DNA of 64,000 nt. Origin: a bacterium HR40 (GTDB lineage: Bacteria; Pseudomonadota; Alphaproteobacteria; Geminicoccales; Geminicoccaceae). The stretch covers positions 186,001 to 250,000 of the forward strand of contig BEIQ01000002.1 in assembly GCA_002898275.1 (NCBI GenBank), in the 5' to 3' direction. The notes beneath the pieces were generated by a model that was given only the letters and a program-made list of their open reading frames with translations, had not been told where the DNA came from and searched no databases. A program made the translations under genes and the position numbers. Below, piece by piece: positions 61,704 to 64,000 of the stretch. How positions within the stretch are numbered: the stretch's first letter is position 1; each line of letters starts with the position of its first letter.

Positions 61704-63491
61704 TCACGCCTCGCTGACCGCCTCCGCCGCCTGCTGACGGGCCCACATGTCGGCATAGAGACCGCCGCGGCGCAAGAGCTCCGCATGGCGGCCCCGCTCG
61801 ACGATCCGGCCCTGGTCGAGAACCAGGATCTCATCGGCATCCACGATCGTCGACAGGCGGTGGGCGATGACCAGGGTCGTCCGGCCGCGGGCGACCCGCT
61901 CGAGGGCTTCCTGTAGGGCCCGTTCGGTGCGGCTGTCCAGAGACGAGGTCGCTTCGTCCAGCACCAGGATCGGTGGATCCTTGAGCACCACCCGAGCGAT
62001 CGCCACCCGCTGCTTTTCGCCCCCCGACAGTTTGAGGCCGCGCTCGCCCACCACCGTCTCATAGCCATCCGGCAGACTCAGGATGAAGTCGTGGATCTGG
62101 GCGACCCGTGCGGCATGCTCGATCTCGGCGCGGCTCGCACCCGGCCGCCCGTAAGCGATGTTGGCGGCGATCGTATCGTTGAAGAGCACGGTGTCCTGAG
62201 GCACGAGCCCGATCGCTCGCCTCAGGCTCTCCTGGGTGACCGTGCGCACGTCCTGCCCGTCGATGCGCACGGCCCCCTCGTCGACGTCGTAGAAGCGAAA
62301 GAGCAGCCGCACGAGGGTGGATTTGCCAGCCCCCGAGGGTCCGACCACGGCCAGCTTGCGGCCAGGCGGGATGACGAAGTCGACTCCTTCGAGGATGGGC
62401 CGGCGCGGGTCGTAGGCAAAGGAGACGTGCTCGAAGCGGACCTCGCCACCGCGCAGCACGAGGGGTCTGGCGTCGGCCGCATCGCGGATCTCGGGGACCA
62501 GGCGCAGGAGGCGGTCGATGTGCTCGAGATCGGTGAGCGACTGGCGCAGCTGGCGGTACATCACACCGAGGAAGTTGAGGGGCTGGTAGAGCTGCAGGAG
62601 AAACGCGTTGACCAGCACCACATCGCCGACGGTCATGCGCCCCGCCACCACGCCCTCGGCCGCCATGGTCATGACGACTGTCACCCCGATGGCGATGATC
62701 CCTGCCTGGCCGGCGTTGAGCAACGCGAGGCTGGTGGCCGATTTGACCGCGGCATCCTCGTATGCTGCTAGGGAGCGGTCGAGCCGCTTCGCTTCGTAAT
62801 CTTCGGCGGCAAAGGCCTTCACCGCTTCGTAGTTGACGAGACCCTCGACCGCCGCCGCGCTGAACTCGTTGTCGCGGCGGTTCATCTCGCGCCGGAATTT
62901 GGTGCGCCATTCGGTGGTGAGAACGGTAAAGAGCGCATAAGCAGCGATGGTGAGAAAGACGACCAGGGCAAAAGGCGGCGGATAGTTCCCGAGCAAAAGA
63001 CCGATCACCAACAGGAACTCGAGGATCGTCGGACCGAGGCTGAAGAGCGCCGTTTGCAACAGGAAGCTGACCGAATGCACGCCACGCTCGATCGCTCGCG
63101 CGTGCTCGCCGGTGCGTTTTTGCAGGTGAAAACGCAAGGAAAGCGCAAACAGGTGGGCATAGACGCGCAGGGCCATGAGTCGTCCGGCACGTTCGCCCAC
63201 GCGCGCGAACACCGCATCGCGCAGTTCCTGGAAGACGCTCGCCCCGAAGCGGGCGGCGCCGTAAGCGATCAGCAGGGCGAGCGGCAGACCGGCGCTCGCG
63301 CCGATGCCGAGCGCGTCGACGACCCCTTTGAGGGCGAACGGGACCGAGACATTGACGAGCTTCGCCAGCAAGAGAAAAACCACGGCCACGACCACCCGCA
63401 GCCGGAAGCCCGGGGTATCCGCCGGCCACAGATAGGGTAGGAGTAGCCGGGCGAGCCGGCGCAGATCACCGGCGCCCCGATCCGCACGCAT
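61704..63491 (-). CDS. Atm1-type ABC exporter
   Basis: The 595-residue half-transporter has about six membrane helices (residues about 30-310) and an ATPase domain with Walker A GPSGAGKST (about 381), the signature LSGGEKQR (about 487), Walker B ILVLDEATSSLD and the switch His in IAHRLST. The N-terminal region with RFHLQKRTGEHARAIERG matches Atm1/HMT transporters, which export glutathione- or sulfur-linked compounds for iron-sulfur cluster assembly or metal tolerance. Its place before hemH suggests iron metabolism. Confidence 0.92.
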   Translation of the reverse strand: MRADRGAGDLRRLARLLLPYLWPADTPGFRLRVVVAVVFLLLAKLVNVSVPFALKGVVDALGIGASAGLPLALLIAYGAARFGASVFQELRDAVFARVGERAGRLMALRVYAHLFALSLRFHLQKRTGEHARAIERGVHSVSFLLQTALFSLGPTILEFLLVIGLLLGNYPPPFALVVFLTIAAYALFTVLTTEWRTKFRREMNRRDNEFSAAAVEGLVNYEAVKAFAAEDYEAKRLDRSLAAYEDAAVKSATSLALLNAGQAGIIAIGVTVVMTMAAEGVVAGRMTVGDVVLVNAFLLQLYQPLNFLGVMYRQLRQSLTDLEHIDRLLRLVPEIRDAADARPLVLRGGEVRFEHVSFAYDPRRPILEGVDFVIPPGRKLAVVGPSGAGKSTLVRLLFRFYDVDEGAVRIDGQDVRTVTQESLRRAIGLVPQDTVLFNDTIAANIAYGRPGASRAEIEHAARVAQIHDFILSLPDGYETVVGERGLKLSGGEKQRVAIARVVLKDPPILVLDEATSSLDSRTERALQEALERVARGRTTLVIAHRLSTIVDADEILVLDQGRIVERGRHAELLRRGGLYADMWARQQAAEAVSEA

Positions 63492-63523
63492 GCGATCCTC
63501 CGCGTTTTATGGTCGCTGCCGAT

Positions 63524-64000
63524 CTAGGGCGGGCTCGGGCCGGCTTCATCTGCGGCGGCACGCCCCGGCCCGGCGACCGCACGCCGCGACCCCGCGGTCG
63601 CCGGGCCTACGCCACCCGACCAGCGTTTGGCGAGCGCGTGGAGTTTGCCCAGGATGCCGTCCGGCATGAAGATGATGAACAGCACGAGCAGGAGGCCGTA
63701 GATCGTCCCATCGAGGCCATGCACGTCATGGCCGACGAAAATGCGCAGGCTCTCGCTGAGCAGCAGGGTCACCACGGCGCCGACGGTCGGGCCGAGCTGG
63801 CTGAACATGCCTCCGGCGATCACCGCGAACACCATCTGCAGGGAAATCGCGATACCGGAGACGGTCTCGGGGTTGATATAGAGCTGATATTGGGCGTAGA
63901 GGGCGCCGGCAAAGGCGGTGGCGACCGCCGAGATCAGGGTGACGGTCAGCTTGCTGCGCGTGACATCGACCCCGATGGCCGCTGCCGCATCCTCGTCCTG
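63524..64000 (-). CDS. branched-chain amino acid ABC permease, C-terminal part (LivM-like)
   Basis: The frame is open to the window edge, so only the C-terminal 158 residues are seen. It has the LivM-type EDAAAAIGVDVTRSKLTVTLISAVATAFAGALYAQY segment, then MVFAVIAGGMFSQLGPTVGAV and YGLLLVLFIIFMPDGILGKL. The family forms the membrane part of branched-chain amino acid or related uptake systems. The tail after residue 120 is long and Ala/Gly/Pro-rich. The remaining transporter genes must lie outside the window. Confidence 0.9.
   Translation of the reverse strand, partial: QDEDAAAAIGVDVTRSKLTVTLISAVATAFAGALYAQYQLYINPETVSGIAISLQMVFAVIAGGMFSQLGPTVGAVVTLLLSESLRIFVGHDVHGLDGTIYGLLLVLFIIFMPDGILGKLHALAKRWSGGVGPATAGSRRAVAGPGRAAADEAGPSPP

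Overview
The window is chromosomal DNA of a very GC-rich alphaproteobacterium. Gene order supports this: tpiA-secG-pyrG-kdsA-eno-ftsB-pdhA-pdhB-aceF-lpd-lipA-ratA, a fused ispDF gene, an E1-beta subunit carrying its own lipoyl domain, MmcB, a DUF2336 protein, and a 4.5S RNA gene in front of dnaX. KdsA and BamD show a Gram-negative outer membrane. The genus cannot be settled from the sequence; a Rhodospirillales- or Geminicoccales-like lineage is a guess. I find 63 protein genes (two cut by the window ends), one tRNA, the SRP RNA and one cobalamin riboswitch. I see no rRNA, insertion sequence, prophage or CRISPR array. Packing is tight: many neighbours share ATGA or GTGA stop/start overlaps, GTG starts are common, and several convergent pairs overlap at their 3' ends.

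Layout. 1-3.75 kb: end of a malyl-CoA lyase-type gene, then (minus strand) a TPR lipoprotein, ispE and a SAM hydroxide adenosyltransferase. 3.8-9.1 kb (plus): a 67-residue orphan, a uracil-DNA glycosylase, a lytic transglycosylase, moaB, ispDF and pncC. 9.1-22.2 kb (minus): ratA, lipA, the whole pyruvate dehydrogenase operon, ftsB, eno, kdsA, pyrG, secG, tpiA and an epimerase. 22.3-25.5 kb: a small membrane protein, alkB, an agmatinase-type enzyme, a HAD dehalogenase and tRNA-Gln(UUG). 25.5-30.3 kb (minus): a CoA-binding protein coupled to ftsH, a gene-free block of 0.8 kb, then cobW and an unknown 103-residue protein behind a cobalamin riboswitch. 30.4-35.7 kb: an EAL phosphodiesterase, a membrane coiled-coil protein coupled to a D-threonine aldolase-like enzyme, a universal stress protein and an XRE regulator. 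35.8-40.7 kb (plus): bamD-recN-ligA-small membrane protein. 40.7-45.1 kb (minus): infC followed by a LuxR-type regulator and an Xaa-Pro aminopeptidase, and separately a D-erythronate dehydrogenase-like gene. 45.3-52.9 kb: xseA-mazG, then a TRAP transporter (dctQMP) divergent from an aldo/keto reductase and a fuconolactonase-like hydrolase. 52.9-57.9 kb (minus): ffs-dnaX-ybaB-recR and def-fmt-truA. 58-64 kb: nudC, mmcB, DUF2336, hemH, an Atm1-type exporter and the end of a LivM-type permease.

Most genes are core metabolism: isoprenoid precursors (ispE, ispDF), lipoic acid and pyruvate oxidation (lipA, lpd, aceF, pdhAB), Kdo and CTP synthesis, DNA repair and replication (recN, ligA, recR, dnaX, xseA, udg, alkB, mmcB), and translation start and protein maturation (infC, fmt, def, truA). 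The accessory parts most worth attention are the riboswitch-cobW unit with its unknown small protein, the infC-luxR-pepP arrangement, the TRAP transporter with its sugar-oxidising neighbours, the ispE-SAM hydrolase coupling, and the mmcB/DUF2336 intergenic region with a CtrA-like site. No obviously new defence or mobile system is visible.
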